Made by a program: the position numbers and the translations under genes. A DNA stretch of 64,000 nt, taken from Ursus arctos. Taxonomy: Eukaryota > Chordata > Mammalia > Carnivora > Ursidae. The notes beneath the pieces are model-generated. The model was given only the letters and a program-made list of their open reading frames with translations, was not told the origin of the DNA and ran no database searches. Location: assembly GCF_023065955.2 (NCBI RefSeq), contig NW_026622985.1, forward strand, positions 69,429,931-69,493,930, read 5' to 3'. Of this stretch, positions 34,725-47,152 are shown in pieces; within the stretch, counting starts at the first letter, position 1, and each line of letters starts with the position of its first letter.

Positions 34725-36016
34725 AAGAAAAAGGAAAGATCTTAAATAAACAACCTAACTTTACACTTCAAGGAATTAGAAAAAGAAAGACAAACTAAGC
34801 CTGAAGTTAGCAGAAGGAAGGAAATAATAAATATTAGAGCAGAAATAAATGAAATAGAGAATAGGAAAATGATAGAAAAGATTATAAAACTAAGAGTTAA
34901 TTATTTGAAGACATAAACAAAACTGACAGACTTTTAGCTAGTCAAGGAAAAAGAGAGAAGACCCAAATAAATAAAATTATAAATGAAAAAGGAGAGATTA
35001 TAATGGATACCCCAGAAACACAAGGGATTATAAGAGACAACTGTGTGCAGTTATGGGCCAACAAATTGGACAATCTAGAAGAGATGGATAAATTCCTAGA
35101 AATATAAAACTTACCAAGACTGAATTATGAGGAAATAGAAAATCTGAACAGATCAATTATGAATAGACCAATACAGAAGATTAAATCAGTAATCAAAATC
35201 CTCCCACAAAGAAAAGCTCAGGACCAGATGGTTTTACTGGCAAATTCTACCAAACATTTAAAGAAGAATGAATTCCAATCCTTCCCAAACTCTTCCAAAA
35301 AATTGAAGAGGAGGGAATACTCCCAAACTCATTGATGAGGCGAGCATTATCCTGATACCAAAAACAGATAAGGACACTACAAGAAAAGAAAACTGTAGGC
35401 CAATATCCCTGATGAATATAAATGCAAAAATTCTCAACAAAACACTAACAAACCAAATTTGGCAGTACGTTAAAAGTATATTATGTGATGATCAAGTAGG
35501 ACTCATCCCTGGGATGAAGGATAGTTCAAATTGCAAACCAATAAATGTGATAGATCACATTACTAGAATGAAATATAAAAATCATATGATTATCTCAATA
35601 GATACAGAAAAAGCATTGAATAATATTTAAAATCTATTATGATAAAAACTCAACAAATTGGGAATAGAAGGAATGTACCTCAACATACTAAAGGCCATAT
35701 GGCAAGCCCACAGCTAACATTATACTCAATGGTGAAAAATTAAGTTTTTCCTTTAAGATAAGAACAAGACAGTGGTGTCCACTCTCATCATTCCTATTAA
35801 TCATAACATTGGAAGTCCTAGCAGAGCAACCAGGCAAGAAAAAGAAATAAAAGTCATCCAAATCAGAAAGGAAGAAATAAAATTGTCTCTGTTTGCAGGT
35901 GATATGATATGATACATAAAGATCCCTGAAGATTTCACCAAAATGGTTAGGACTAATAAACTAATTTAGTAAGTTGCAGGATACAAAATCAACATGCAAA
36001 CTTCAGTTATATTTCT

Positions 36017-36215
36017 TTTTTTTTTTTTAAAGATTTTATTTATTTATTTGACAGAGAGAGACAGCCAGCGAGACAGGGAACACAAGCAGGGGGAGTGGGA
36101 GAGGAAGAAGCAGGCTCATAGCGGAGAAGCCTGATGTGGGGCTCGATCCCATAACGCCAGGATCACGCCCTGAGCCGAAGGCAGACGCTTAACCGCTGTG
36201 CCACCCAGGCGCCCC
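36017..36215 (-). mobile_element. Young Can-SINE inside the L1, antisense
   Basis: Poly-T at left, near-consensus body, head ending 'ccacccaggcgcccc'. A perfect 14-bp TSD, tcagttatatttct, lies at 36003-36016 and 36216-36229. The poly-A is long and unbroken, so the insertion is recent. Confidence 0.96.
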
Positions 36216-38230
36216 TCAGTTATATTTCTATACACTTATAGCAAACCATCTGAAAAAGAAGTAAAGAAAATAATTCCATTTTTAATAACATCAAAACAAT
36301 AAAATACTTAGGAATAAATTTCACCAAGGAGGTGAAGGATTTATATACTGCAAATTATAAGACATTGATAAGAGAAACTGAGGAAAACACAAATAATGGA
36401 AAGATCTCTCATGCTCATGAATTAGAATAATTAAATTAATTATTGCTAAAATGTCATACTACCCACAACCATCTATAGATTCAATTCTTATCAAGATTCC
36501 AATGGCACTTTTTACAGAAATAGAAAAAATTCCTAAAATTCATATTCATAAAATTCACAAGACCTCAAATACCCAAAGCAATCTTGAACAAGAAGAACAA
36601 AGCTGGAGGCATTACACTTCTTGATTTCAAACTATACCACAAAGCTATAGTAATCAAACAGTACGGACAGGCATGAGAACAGAAACATAGACCAAAGGAA
36701 CAGAATTGAGAGCCCAGAAACAAACCCACACACATATGACCAAGTAATATTTGACAAGAGAACCAAGAATACTCAATGGGGAAAACACAGTTTTTCTAAG
36801 AAAAAGTGCTAGGAAAAATGGATATCCACATACAAAAGAATGAAACTTGGTTTCTGTCTTACATCATTTACAAAAATTAACTTGAAATGGATTAAAGACT
36901 TAAATGTAAGACTTTAAACTATACAGCTCCTAGTAGAAAACATGGAGAAAAATCTTCTTGACATTTGGCTTTGGCAGTGATTTTTTTGGATATTACGTCA
37001 AAAGCTCAAACGACAGAAGCAAAAATAAATATGTGGGACTATATCAATCTTGAGAGACTCTGAACAGCAAAATAAATGATCAACAAAATGAAAGGCATCC
37101 TATGGAATGAGAGAAAATATTTTCAAATCATATATCTGGTCAGGGGCTAATATCAAAAATATTTTTAAAAAACATACAATTCAAGAGCAAAAAAAATCTG
37201 ATTTAAAAAATGGACAAAGGACCTGAATAGACATTTTTCCAAGGACATTATACAAATAGCCAACAAATACACAAAAATGTGCTCAACATCACTGATCATC
37301 AGGGAAATGCAAATCAAAACCACAATGAGATATCATCTCACACCTGTCAGAATGGTTATTATCAAAAAGAAAAGAGGTAAGTGCTGGCAAGGATGTGGAA
37401 AAAAAGGGAACCTCTGTGCACTGTTGGTGGGAATGTAAATTGGTACAGCCATTATGGAAAACAGTATGGGGTGTCTTTAAAAATTAAAAATAGAACTACC
37501 ATATGATCCGGCAATTGTACTTTGGAGTATATATTTGTAGGGAATGAAATCACTATCTCAAATATGTGTACAAATCCTTATATTCTTTGCAGCATTATTT
37601 ACAATAGCCAGGCATGGAAACAATCTAAGTATCTATCTACAGATGAATTTTATACACACACTATCCATATATATGAATATTGTTTAGCCATAAGAAGAAG
37701 GAAATCCTGCCATTTGTGTCAAATGAATGGACTTCGAGGGCATTATGCTTAGAGAAATATAAATACTATATGATCTCCCATATACATGGAATCTAAAAAA
37801 AAAAAAAATACCCTGAATTCATAAAAACAGAGAGTAGATTGGTATTTGCCAAGGGTGGGAGATTGAATGGGAGAAACAAGCAAAGGTGGTCAAAGGGTAC
37901 GAACTCCCAGTTATAAGATGAGTAAGTTCTAGGGGGGTACACTGCACACCATGGTTACTATCATGAACAATACTCTGTTGTGTACTTCAAAGTTGCCATG
38001 AGAGTAGATTTTAAAAGTTCTCAGCATGCATGCAAAAAATGATAGCCATATGAGGTGATGGATGTATGAACTAAACTTATGGTGGTAATAATTTTATAAT
38101 ATTTAGTACTGTATATGAAATCATGATGTTGTACACAATAATCTTATACCATGTTATATGTCAATTATATGTCAATACAGCTGGAAAAATGAAATAAAAA
38201 GATGGAAGCTTATAAAAATTATCACTCTCA

Positions 38231-39279
38231 AGATATTTTTGAAACAGAAAATGAGAAACATTTTTTATCAAAAATTGTTATTAGATTCCTCACTGAGTTA
38301 ATCACATCTTTAATGAAAATGTAAGAGAAATGTGGTAGATAAAAACGAGTTAAGGAGCTAGAGTGTTGAAAATTTTGGAATTCATCAATGAATTTATTTT
38401 GTGTGTGAGGGTGTGTTTTTGTGAGGGAGTTAGGAGTGGACCAAGATAAGAGAATTTTGAGGTAGAAAAACATACGGAATGATGTCTATTTATTGACTGA
38501 GTCAGAGAGTCTGATTTTTCTCTAGATACTAGTCTTCATTCACATAATAAGTGTTGAGGAAAAACATAATGAATCTGTTTTATGATACCTACATATCAGA
38601 AAATACAGTGATTATCTACTACTATTCATGATCCATTATCTCTTCAGACTGCAGAACCGTTGTTCTGGGAAACACTTGACCCACCCCTGGTTTCACCCTT
38701 GTGCTTTGAATGGAACATGATATACTCTCACAGTCTTCATACCCTAAAGCAGATATGGACACCTGACACAAGGTAGGTCAGTCAGAGCCCTCCTATGGAT
38801 TTTTTTTTTTTTGGACCATAGATAATGCAAACCAGTACTTTCGACATACGTGAGAACTATAGCTCTGTTATGACTCATTACCATGTTCCCAAACATCAGA
38901 ATGTCAGTTTGCATCCATAGAAGGTAAGGCCAACATAAAGAGAAAAGCAAAGACAATGATTGCCTGACTGTACTGCACTTTCTTGGATTTGGTAATATAA
39001 AACATTTTAGTGCCTTTCTACTAAATTTCCGGTTACATTTAAGTGTATTCAAATAGATTTCTTATACTTAAGAACAAGAGCTCTGGCGAATACATTGTAA
39101 TAGCAGAATGCATGGTTTCAACAGACCAATTCCACTGAAGCAATGTAACAGTCAGTGAATGATTGGTGTGATCAATTTAGACAGGAATACCATCTAAACT
39201 GTGTGATCAGGGAGAGAAAAAACACCTAGTAGATTTATTAATTTAATGGAAAGAAATCCAAGATGGAATTCTTTAGGGA
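38231..39279. other. Unique DNA
   Basis: No gene. Poly-T at about 38800-38812. Nothing else recognised. Confidence 0.45.
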
Positions 39280-39461
39280 CAGTATTTCTCAATACGCAGC
39301 TATCAGACACCTGCATCATAATGGCTGAGGGTGACAGCAGATGCGCCCATTCCTGGGCTCCAGCCTGGACCCAGCACTTGAGGATCTCTGGGGAGTGAGG
39401 GGGTCCTCCTTAAACAGCACCTCAGGTGATTCTAATGTGGGTTAGAGGTTGAGAGTCATTG
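39280..39461 (+). mobile_element. MER5A (hAT-Charlie) DNA transposon
   Basis: Non-autonomous hAT element. It starts cagtatttctcaa, contains 'cctgggctccagcctggacc' and 'aggtgattctaatgtgggtt', and ends 'gagagtcattg', an imperfect inverted copy of the start. The 8 bases on each side (39271-39278 and 39463-39470) agree at 6 of 8, as expected for an old 8-bp TSD. Confidence 0.85.
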
Positions 39462-39469
39462 CCTTTGAG

Positions 39470-40599
39470 GAACAGTTATTAGGAACCTTCATTAGGATGC
39501 TGCTGATAAAATGTAACTTTTAGAGGCAATGCATTTACCTTAGGGACCCAATCGTGTCGAGTGATGATAAACAATATTAGGAGAAAAATCTAGACAGTGT
39601 TTTTCTATTGCCATTGTGTTATAAATTCTGGAAATGGAAAAAGTAGGGATAGAAACATAGGACCTTAAAACTACATATCAATAATGAAGTAAGCCAGAAG
39701 CTTTTTTGTAAAGGGAAAATATTGACCTGGTTTTCTTCGATGTGATAACAAAGATGATTTCTACATTCACTCTTGCTGGTATATGAATGTTTATGCCATT
39801 GCAAATAACAAACATATATTCATGAGAAATGAAAAATCCATTTGAATCAACACATTAGTGGCCTATTGTAAAACAACCACCCCAAAACGTCTGCTCAATT
39901 TCCTCTCAATCATATCAAAATAAATTTGTTACTAAAATGGTGATTTCAGATTTCTTTAGGATGGCCCATCTGATGCAACCAAATTTTCTCACCTCAAAAA
40001 CACCCTCATAATTTTCCGGCTTTTACTGATTTGAAGGATCTTAAATCAGACCCAAATCAAGACAATTTTCAGAGGAAAACTATTTGTTTCAAGTAAATTA
40101 GAAACCAAATGAATAATAAAAAAAAATCAAATGAAGAGCCATCATCACATGATAATTTGCTCAACGCAATTCACTTTTGTATCTAGCCAGCAAGCATCTG
40201 TTTTTTACAAGAAATGCAAGAGTTAATGCCTCTAAGAAGAACAGCCACAATCTAACCATCTTGTCAAATCCATTCCCTGGAACCTCAGGGGTAGAGCCTT
40301 CCTCCCAGCTTCAGGGAGGCCACATCAGCCTTTCCTTCCATTCTTCAATCTTCCATTGTCAGACCGTGTTGGTAATTGGTTTTTAATTGGTTCATTTACC
40401 CGAATGATTTATACTGCCTCAGGTAGACAAGATTTAATGACACCCATTACAGTGCTTTAGATTATTTCACAAATAGATATGCTGTTGTCCTTCAAGATTG
40501 AAGATCCATGCATATAAGTATTATCATTCATACATCTCTGATGTAGAAAAAATCCAGTGCATGGCTAACAAAGATAGAAATAATGGTTTATCAAGTGTG
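39470..40599. other. Unique DNA
   Basis: No gene or repeat. Short frames without features. Confidence 0.45.
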
Positions 40600-40665
40600 A
40601 TCTATGGACCGGGCATTTCGCTAAGTCCTCTGTATGCATTATCTCATTTAACAGACATTTGCATA
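40600..40665 (-). mobile_element. MIR fragment, antisense
   Basis: 'gcatttcgctaagtcctctg' followed by 'gcattatctcatttaaca' is the antisense 3' part of MIR. Confidence 0.5.
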
Positions 40666-41807
40666 AGAGCAGAAATAAACAGAAACCATCAATGTCCAAA
40701 AAGTTGCGTTTGTTTTGAACAGAGACTGTTGACAGCTCTTTCTCCTTACTTTCCACATGATCAATTCCTTTGCTCAAAATTAGTCACTCTCATTTGAGCA
40801 GTAATAATGTACTGGAAAAATCACTAGAGAGACTAGGTAAGAACTCTAGGTTTTCTTGATTCTGGTAGTAATCGTGAGACTTTAATGCCATTATACTTCA
40901 CTTTGGGGTTTAGATCAGCCCTGAAAGTATTCTCACTACATATTCCTGTTTCTCACTTCGATTGATTAGCTATGTGGGGGGCTGTCCAATCTTCTATAAT
41001 ATAACCTATGCTTATACTTCAGTGTTCTCTTAAAATATAATTTCTGCCTAAACTGTTTGAAAACATTCAACTCATCCTTCAGTTACTTAGAGTTATATAC
41101 TTACTGTCACAAATGCCACATCCAGGTAAGGACACTTTCCCAGGAACTACATTGGCTGTGAGGCTAAAAGAAAAATCAAACAAAGCAAGTGCATAGGTAC
41201 AGAGTTCTGAGGAAACTTAGATGGGTTCTAACAATAAATAAGCCAATTTTTCTACTTCAATATGTCACTTCTTCTAAGCAAATATCCTAGGAACGCAGTA
41301 AAATGTTTACAAATTTTTTTACGATCAGTTTGCACATATACGCCATCACACAAATGAATTAAGAGATGTATTGATATTTAGACATAGATTCTAATGTCAT
41401 TTATGCAAAACAACGAATACAAATGGACACTTTTGATGGAGTTTGGATGCATTTAAAGAGAGACATTTTAGGATTGGGGCTTTGTTCAATTATAAAGATT
41501 TGCACAGAAATCATGTAAGAAATAATTGGGCATGGCATAAACTGTTTTACTTTAACAAGACATTATCTTTGGCAAACCTAAATACTTTCACAAATGTATT
41601 TTTTCTTACCACTACCTGCTAAATAACTGGGAATAACACAGGTCTTTGAGTTTATCCAGACTGGGAGTCACTCTCTCCTGTACTTGTCTTGGTGAAACCT
41701 CCTCTTGTGTCCTACCCCACCCCCACCCTTTTCCCCACCCCCAGTCACTATGGTAGCACCCTAAATGTCATAATTTAGACTTCGGGAAAATATACTGTGC
41801 ATCACAT
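40666..41807. other. Unique DNA
   Basis: No gene. It includes the C-rich tract described separately. Confidence 0.45.
41715..41742 (-). other. G-quadruplex motif on the minus strand
   Basis: C-runs at 41715-41718, 41720-41724, 41726-41728, 41733-41736 and 41738-41742 fit the four-run rule on the complement with loops of 1, 1 and 4. Confidence 0.6.
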
Positions 41808-42022
41808 CCAACACTATGTGCTAGGCATAGGTCTCAACCCTTTACAACTGTCAGTTCATTTAATTCTTAGAGAAATTTTGTGAGGTAGGTTTTATTATAA
41901 CCCTTATTTCGCAGGAGAGGAAACAGAGCTACAGAAAAGCTAATCAACCTGCCCAAAGGTCACAGCACTAGTAAAAAGTAAAAATGAGGCGGTGCAGGGT
42001 CAGAGTCTAAATCTGAGCACAT
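41808..42022 (-). mobile_element. MIR SINE, antisense, nearly full length
   Basis: 'acactatgtgctaggcatag', 'tgtgaggtaggttttattat', 'aaacagagctacagaaaagc' and 'gtcacagcactagtaaaa' follow the MIR antisense order throughout. Confidence 0.85.
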
Positions 42023-42374
42023 ATTTTTTATTCTCTGTCCTTTTCATTAACCAAGATCCCCCAGATCCCACCCCCTTCCCACCCCAGTGGCTGGGATCTT
42101 CATGCTTTGGGTACCTCCAGGTCTCTCTCTTCCTCCCAGAAATTTCACAATTTTTACTGTATTGAACAAAGCAATTTAGCATTCTTGGCCCCTCTCTACA
42201 GAACTTTGGCCCTCCCACACATATCCCAAAGCTCGTCTTCTACAACCAAATGGCAAAAGGGGAAACTATTTTAAGGGCCAAAAACTGATCCCCCTAGAAG
42301 CTAGCAACCTCTGTAGATATTTGTGAATTTAAATAACATCTTGTTTCTCTCCATTACCCTTATCATGACTTCCT
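42023..42374. other. Unique DNA
   Basis: Nothing recognised. Confidence 0.4.
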
Positions 42375-42535
42375 ATGAGAAACACTATCATTATGCAAAT
42401 TAGGAAACTGAGTCATAGAATGTAAGTAATGTTTTCATGTCACACAGCCAATAAGGGACAGAGAGGAGAATCCTGCCAGAGCTGCAGCTCACCGGACTGG
42501 TCTTGCCTCATTTCTGTACTCACTACTTGTGATTC
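42375..42535 (-). mobile_element. MIR SINE, antisense
   Basis: 'attaggaaactgagtcatag' and 'gtcacacagccaataaggga' are the MIR core in antisense. Confidence 0.75.
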
Positions 42536-42592
42536 TTTTGGGTGCTCTGCCCTGCAGCTTCTCCTTTACCGGAGCTCACACAGTGATCGATT

Positions 42593-42767
42593 TATTTATT
42601 TAGTTTGAAGGATTTTATTTATTTATTTGAGAAAGAGAGGGAGAGTGGGGAGGGAGAGGGAGAAGCAGACTCCCCACTGAGCAGATGGGACACTCGATCT
42701 CAGGACCTCAGGATCATGACCTGAGCTGAAGGCAGACACTTAACCGACTGAGCACCCAGGTGCCCCT
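42593..42767 (-). mobile_element. Can-SINE, antisense
   Basis: AT tail left, diverged body, head ending 'gcacccaggtgcccc'. Imperfect TSD cagtgatcgatt (42581-42592) against cactgatcaatt (42768-42779). Confidence 0.92.
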
Positions 42768-42779
42768 CACTGATCAATT

Positions 42780-44304
42780 CAGATGGCCATAGGTCTGCAC
42801 GCCGTACATGAGTCATCACCACACCGCCGCCAGGCCCTGCAAGGATGCCTGTGCAACCCTTCCTGACAGCACGGCATTGTGTTGTCCACACACCCCTCCC
42901 CCACCATCTCTATCATGGTCTTTCTCCAGGTTATGGGAAAGGCATCTGCAGTCATGTTTTATGCTGAGCACAAATGGTGTCTTTGGCCAAAAATCTATGT
43001 ATCTGCCTTAGTCTGTAATTGTTATCACCACATTGATAAAGGGAAGGTGAAGTCAGGGAGTGCTATTTTCTCTCTGCTAAATAAGGAAATAATAAATGCT
43101 TTCCAGACATAGGAAGATGGAAAAATTGAGGCTATTAGAAAAGAAATTATTAGTGGATCAAAAATAGTTTAAAGAAATGTGAGTGTTCAGAACTTGACTG
43201 GAGAGCAAACTAATCAGCCAATGAAACTCTTTTGAGTTAATAATGAATGTCTCATCTCAACTTGAAACAAATCTGTCTGCTCTATTGGAAACATATAATA
43301 TCAAAGGAGAGGAAAGCTGTCCCATAAAGGCATGGTAGCATTTGAACATCAATTTGACAGGTAGTGTAATTTTCTTACTAAGGACCGTGAATATCATATT
43401 GAAGCCTACTACAGAAATACTACTTGAATTCTTCACATAAGTCATCTGAACAGGAAAAGTTTCAGTAGAAGTCAGAGGAGATATAGGAAAAAAGGCTGAG
43501 GCTGATGAATTTCACTTATGACCAAAAAACCATGACCTTGACTTATTTCCATTTAATACTAATCTATTATCTCTAAACCAGGGACAAGTGAAACTGAAAT
43601 CAGTCAGAAGCCAGAGTTATTTCTGCTCCAGATTTACTCTAAGTAGTGCTATGTCATCTGAATACATTTGTATGCAAGTGACAAGATTCAGAGAATGTTC
43701 TGTTCTGATCTGTGCTTTTTCTACTATTTAAGTACTAGGGAAAGATAATAGTGAATTGAACCCCTGTGTTTCCAGCATACAGCACATGGTATGCATGTAG
43801 AAGATGAGAAAAACATTTTATTAATTTTCTTTTGGTGCTATCTTGTATAATATATTTAGAAGGTAGCTTTTTATTACCTATATTGGAAAAAGTTTTGAGA
43901 AATGTCAAGCTTACATTCCGACTGTTTTAATATATGTTTTTCCGTAGGTATCCCAGAAGTCTTTCACTGTGCAGAGTGTGGGAAAGCTTTGACTAGTTAT
44001 GCATTTCCATTTCAACATGACTTACCAGAATAAAGGAAACATAACGGAAACTCTGATGACATTCCAACCACCCAGTGGCTGCTAGATTCAGGTTTGGTTA
44101 TAGCTGAGTCATCCAGACAAACAGAATATTTTCTGAATGGCCTCCAAATCTTGGGTGAACTGTATTCTGGTAAGACTAACATATGAATGTATTATATGGA
44201 ACTAAAACCACTGATGACTTTCATATACAATTAGATAGACTTTGCAAGTACAGTACCTGTAGTATGGTAGCTAGCAGAGGTCATGGTAATTTAGTTCAAC
44301 AAAA
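42780..44304. other. Unique DNA
   Basis: No gene established. A 28-codon stretch resembling half a zinc finger lies at 43950-44033 (see findings). Confidence 0.4.
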
Positions 44305-44470
44305 CTTTATTCTGTCCTGACTGTGTGTTACTCCTCTCAATCTCCACAACAACCGTATCAGTTAGCAGCTATTAATTAGAGAAACATGAGGTTCAGTGAA
44401 GTTATTGGGTTAACATTTGTAAATGGTAGAACTAGGATATCAGTTTTCAAATTCTATGCTGTATCTAATA
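44305..44470 (-). mobile_element. MIR SINE, antisense (diverged)
   Basis: 'aatctccacaacaaccgtat', 'catgaggttcagtgaag' and 'gtaaatggtagaactagga' follow MIR antisense order. Confidence 0.65.
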
Positions 44471-46570
44471 AATATATCTTATAGTTTCTTCAGTAAAGGT
44501 TTGTGGAAGTAGTGAACGACTCAATAAGCCAATATAAGACATCAGTAAATCTCTGCCCATTTTTACATAGTTAACTATTAGGATAATATGCACTATAATA
44601 TTCTTTAAAAGTATAAGATGTTTTAGCATTAATTCATCACTACATCTAATTAAATTTAATATCCTTTATTCTGCCAAGATAAATAAACAACATCCCAGAT
44701 ATTACTTTCCAAAAATTATCTGAAGTTTGCTTATTGAACAACATGTCTCATCCTGTTTCTTTAATCACATGCAAAGTTTCGTATGTACACATTTTAATGT
44801 CATGAAATTAAATGGAAAATAACCCAATTTAAAAATATCAAGTAATGCAAAGGTTTTTGATTGCTGTTCTATGTGTCTCTTAACGTTATTGTTACAAGCT
44901 TAATTTAAATTTTAATTATTTTGTTGTAAAACAGGGTCATTAAAAATCCAAGTGATTACTAAAAACACTTTATGGGGATTACTTTTAACAAGAGAAACTC
45001 TATTAATATACGGTGTAGTATCAAATGCATTTTTGATAATCATTTCATATTTCACGTAGTTACAAGCATATTCCATTTTTAGCTGCATTATGAAATGCTA
45101 ATAATAATACCATTAATTAGTAATACATATTCATTGAAATTAGTGACTTAAAGACCTATCTAGCTTCATATTTGTGTTGTCCTTTGGGACACATATTCCA
45201 GACCTAACATCACATTCAGTTACAGATAGTGAAAATAAGATCATCTAGCTAGCCTATTGCTTTCGTGACAAAGAAAATGAGGACCAGAAAGTACGAGAAA
45301 GTACATGCATCCTTTGTCCAACATGACCATGCCAGGAGGATAAGAGAGAACCAAAACTCAGTCTTCAGACTCCTAAACCAGCAATATTTTTTTCCTCCTC
45401 CAATTAAAGTCTATTTTCAATAATGAAGTGATAGAACAATGATTTGATAAAGACTGTTCACTCTAACCCAGATAAGGGATCGATAGTCTTGTTTTCTTTT
45501 GTAAGGTTACTTACTAGTCTTTACTACATTAATGCCCCATACATATCTATAAATTGATTTGTTTAGTCAAATTTGCTTATGCAATTAGTTTGACTAAATA
45601 TATGACTAAATTATTGGTTAACAGAGTGACTAGTGAATTCATGTTAAAATAACTGATCAAACTGTTTGTTTGGATATAAATAAACACATTCACTGGTTGA
45701 GAAAATATTTTATCCTTCATTCTATTGATTTGGTGCAGATTCAGCTTCTGAATGAAACCATAGTCAACTGCTAAGGACGTTGTAATAAACTCAAGACAGT
45801 TTTGGTTTTTGTTTTTTTAATGTGACATCAAATGACCACTTTGACTTAATTTTCATCTCTCTCCTAGAAACTCTGGCATCATGTTTCCAAAGAAGACAGT
45901 GTGTTCTGGATTTCCTTTGTTCACTTCTGGAAGTCATCATGAAGAAGGCAAGTTGGTAAACAATACCACCTGGGAACTCAGGGCGGGAGGAGACAGAGGG
46001 AAATTGGGGTAATAGCTTACATGAAAAAGTAAACAGACAAAGAACAGATACAAAAATCATGAGAAAAAAAGAAAGGAAAGAGAATTTGGCGAATGTGAAG
46101 TATTACCACTCTATAGTTTTAACAAAAATTTCACTTCCTTACGCTGCTTTCCTCCAAAGCTTAGAAGCAATTTCAACAAATAAAGATAATTTTGCTCCCA
46201 TGTAAATGTTGATCTCTTCCTATCTGTGTTAAGGATGGCCATCTTTTGAAGAAGTTCATGCCAAAACAAAGATATGTGTTACAGAAACTAAACACAGCTT
46301 CTAGCTAGTGTTTAACTGCTGAAAAATGTCCAAAAATAGTGAGTAGTCAGTTCTCCACGCTTTTCCAAGGGCTGAAACTACCCCCCTCCCACATACTTTA
46401 TTTCAAATGCTCATTTCTCTGGAGATTATGTGACAAATGAGGTTGAGGTGGATGAAAAGTGATTTAGCCACCACTAAAGATTATTTTCTCTGGTGCATCC
46501 AAATTGTCTAAAATAATTTTTTTTCTAGGAAATAGATTTGGGTTTATTTTATACAGAGGAGGAAATTCTG
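44471..46570. other. AT-rich unique DNA
   Basis: No gene. A MIR-like antisense stretch is possible at 45255-45395 ('aaaatgaggaccagaaagta') but weak. The 89-codon minus frame at 45791-46060 has no domain. Confidence 0.4.
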
Positions 46571-46600
46571 AAAAAAAAAAAAAAGAAAAGAAAAAAGAAG
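46571..46600 (+). repeat. A-rich simple repeat
   Basis: Fourteen A then AAAAG-like units; no element body identified upstream. Confidence 0.85.
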
Positions 46601-47098
46601 CACATGTCAAAAGATAAAATAGTGCAGCAGAAGGATTCATTGCCTAGGTAACTTTTTTCTTTTCTCATTTTACTTTGCGATAAGTTCTCAATGGACTGAT
46701 TCATTTAAGCTATGATTTTTATTCATATTTTTAAGCTGTTGGGCCTGATGTTGAAATCTCCCTTGTCACCAGTTAGACTTACTAGTTTTAATGATTTGGG
46801 TTTTAAATGAAGGTCATTATATAATATCCTGCATTGCATGCAGATTATAAAGTTCCTGCCGGCTTTGCCTTTTAATTAAATTATTCTTTCAAGTGGAATA
46901 TAGGAGTAGAAAAGTCCATCTTCTTTTTATATTGAAGAGACTCTATAGCCAAACTTTTCTGCTTTATTACTAATGAATATTTAAAATAATGTTCTTGAAT
47001 AAATGTTGATTGGATCTAAAAGAATTATTTGTTTAATAAATCTTTTCCCCCACCCAATTCAATTACTGACATTCTGCAGGTAATGTAATCCCACATGA
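46601..47098. other. Unique AT-rich block
   Basis: Repeat-free, with 'ttttaattaaattattcttt' near 46870; possible conserved noncoding DNA. Confidence 0.35.
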
Positions 47099-47152
47099 CT
47101 CTCTCTCTCTCCATCTCTCTCTCTTTCTCTCTCTCTCTCTCTATATATATAC
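47099..47152 (+). repeat. (CT)n then (TA)n microsatellite
   Basis: About 43 bases of CT repeats with two interruptions followed by a short TA run. Confidence 0.95.

Larger units (their letters stand above)
34346..37790 (+). pseudogene. L1 ORF2 remnant with reverse transcriptase, inactive
   Basis: This is the central and C-terminal part of LINE-1 ORF2p (reverse transcriptase and C-terminal region). The longest open piece, 35412-35630, keeps phrases of the reverse transcriptase fingers/palm such as 'ILNKTL', '[10 protein letters not shown]' and '[11 protein letters not shown]', the last with its catalytic aspartate. The catalytic FADD box reads FAGD at 35892-35903, so one of the two aspartates is lost. 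Many stops and frameshifts follow. The N-terminal endonuclease is absent because of the internal deletion. SINEs at 34510-34724 and 36017-36215 cut it further. It is non-functional. Confidence 0.9.
33741..38212 (+). mobile_element. L1 with complete-looking ends but large internal deletion
   Basis: An older L1 (L1MA-like 3' end). The flanks share the imperfect TSD taaaaacttaccactctca (33722-33740) against taaaaattatcactctca (38213-38230). The 5' end 'gtcatcaagatggtgacaga' is typical of a full-length L1 start. A 5'UTR of about 600 bases runs directly into mid-ORF2 at about 34345; ORF1, the endonuclease and the start of the reverse transcriptase region are missing. ORF2 remnants follow to 37790, then the 3'UTR and an A-rich end near 38200. 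Two later SINEs interrupt it. About 4.0 kb without the SINEs, against 6-7 kb for a full L1. Confidence 0.92.

Noticed and set aside
45561..45600. 10-bp perfect inverted repeat tttagtcaaa / tttgactaaa
   Set aside because: One or two such pairs are expected by chance in a window of this size.
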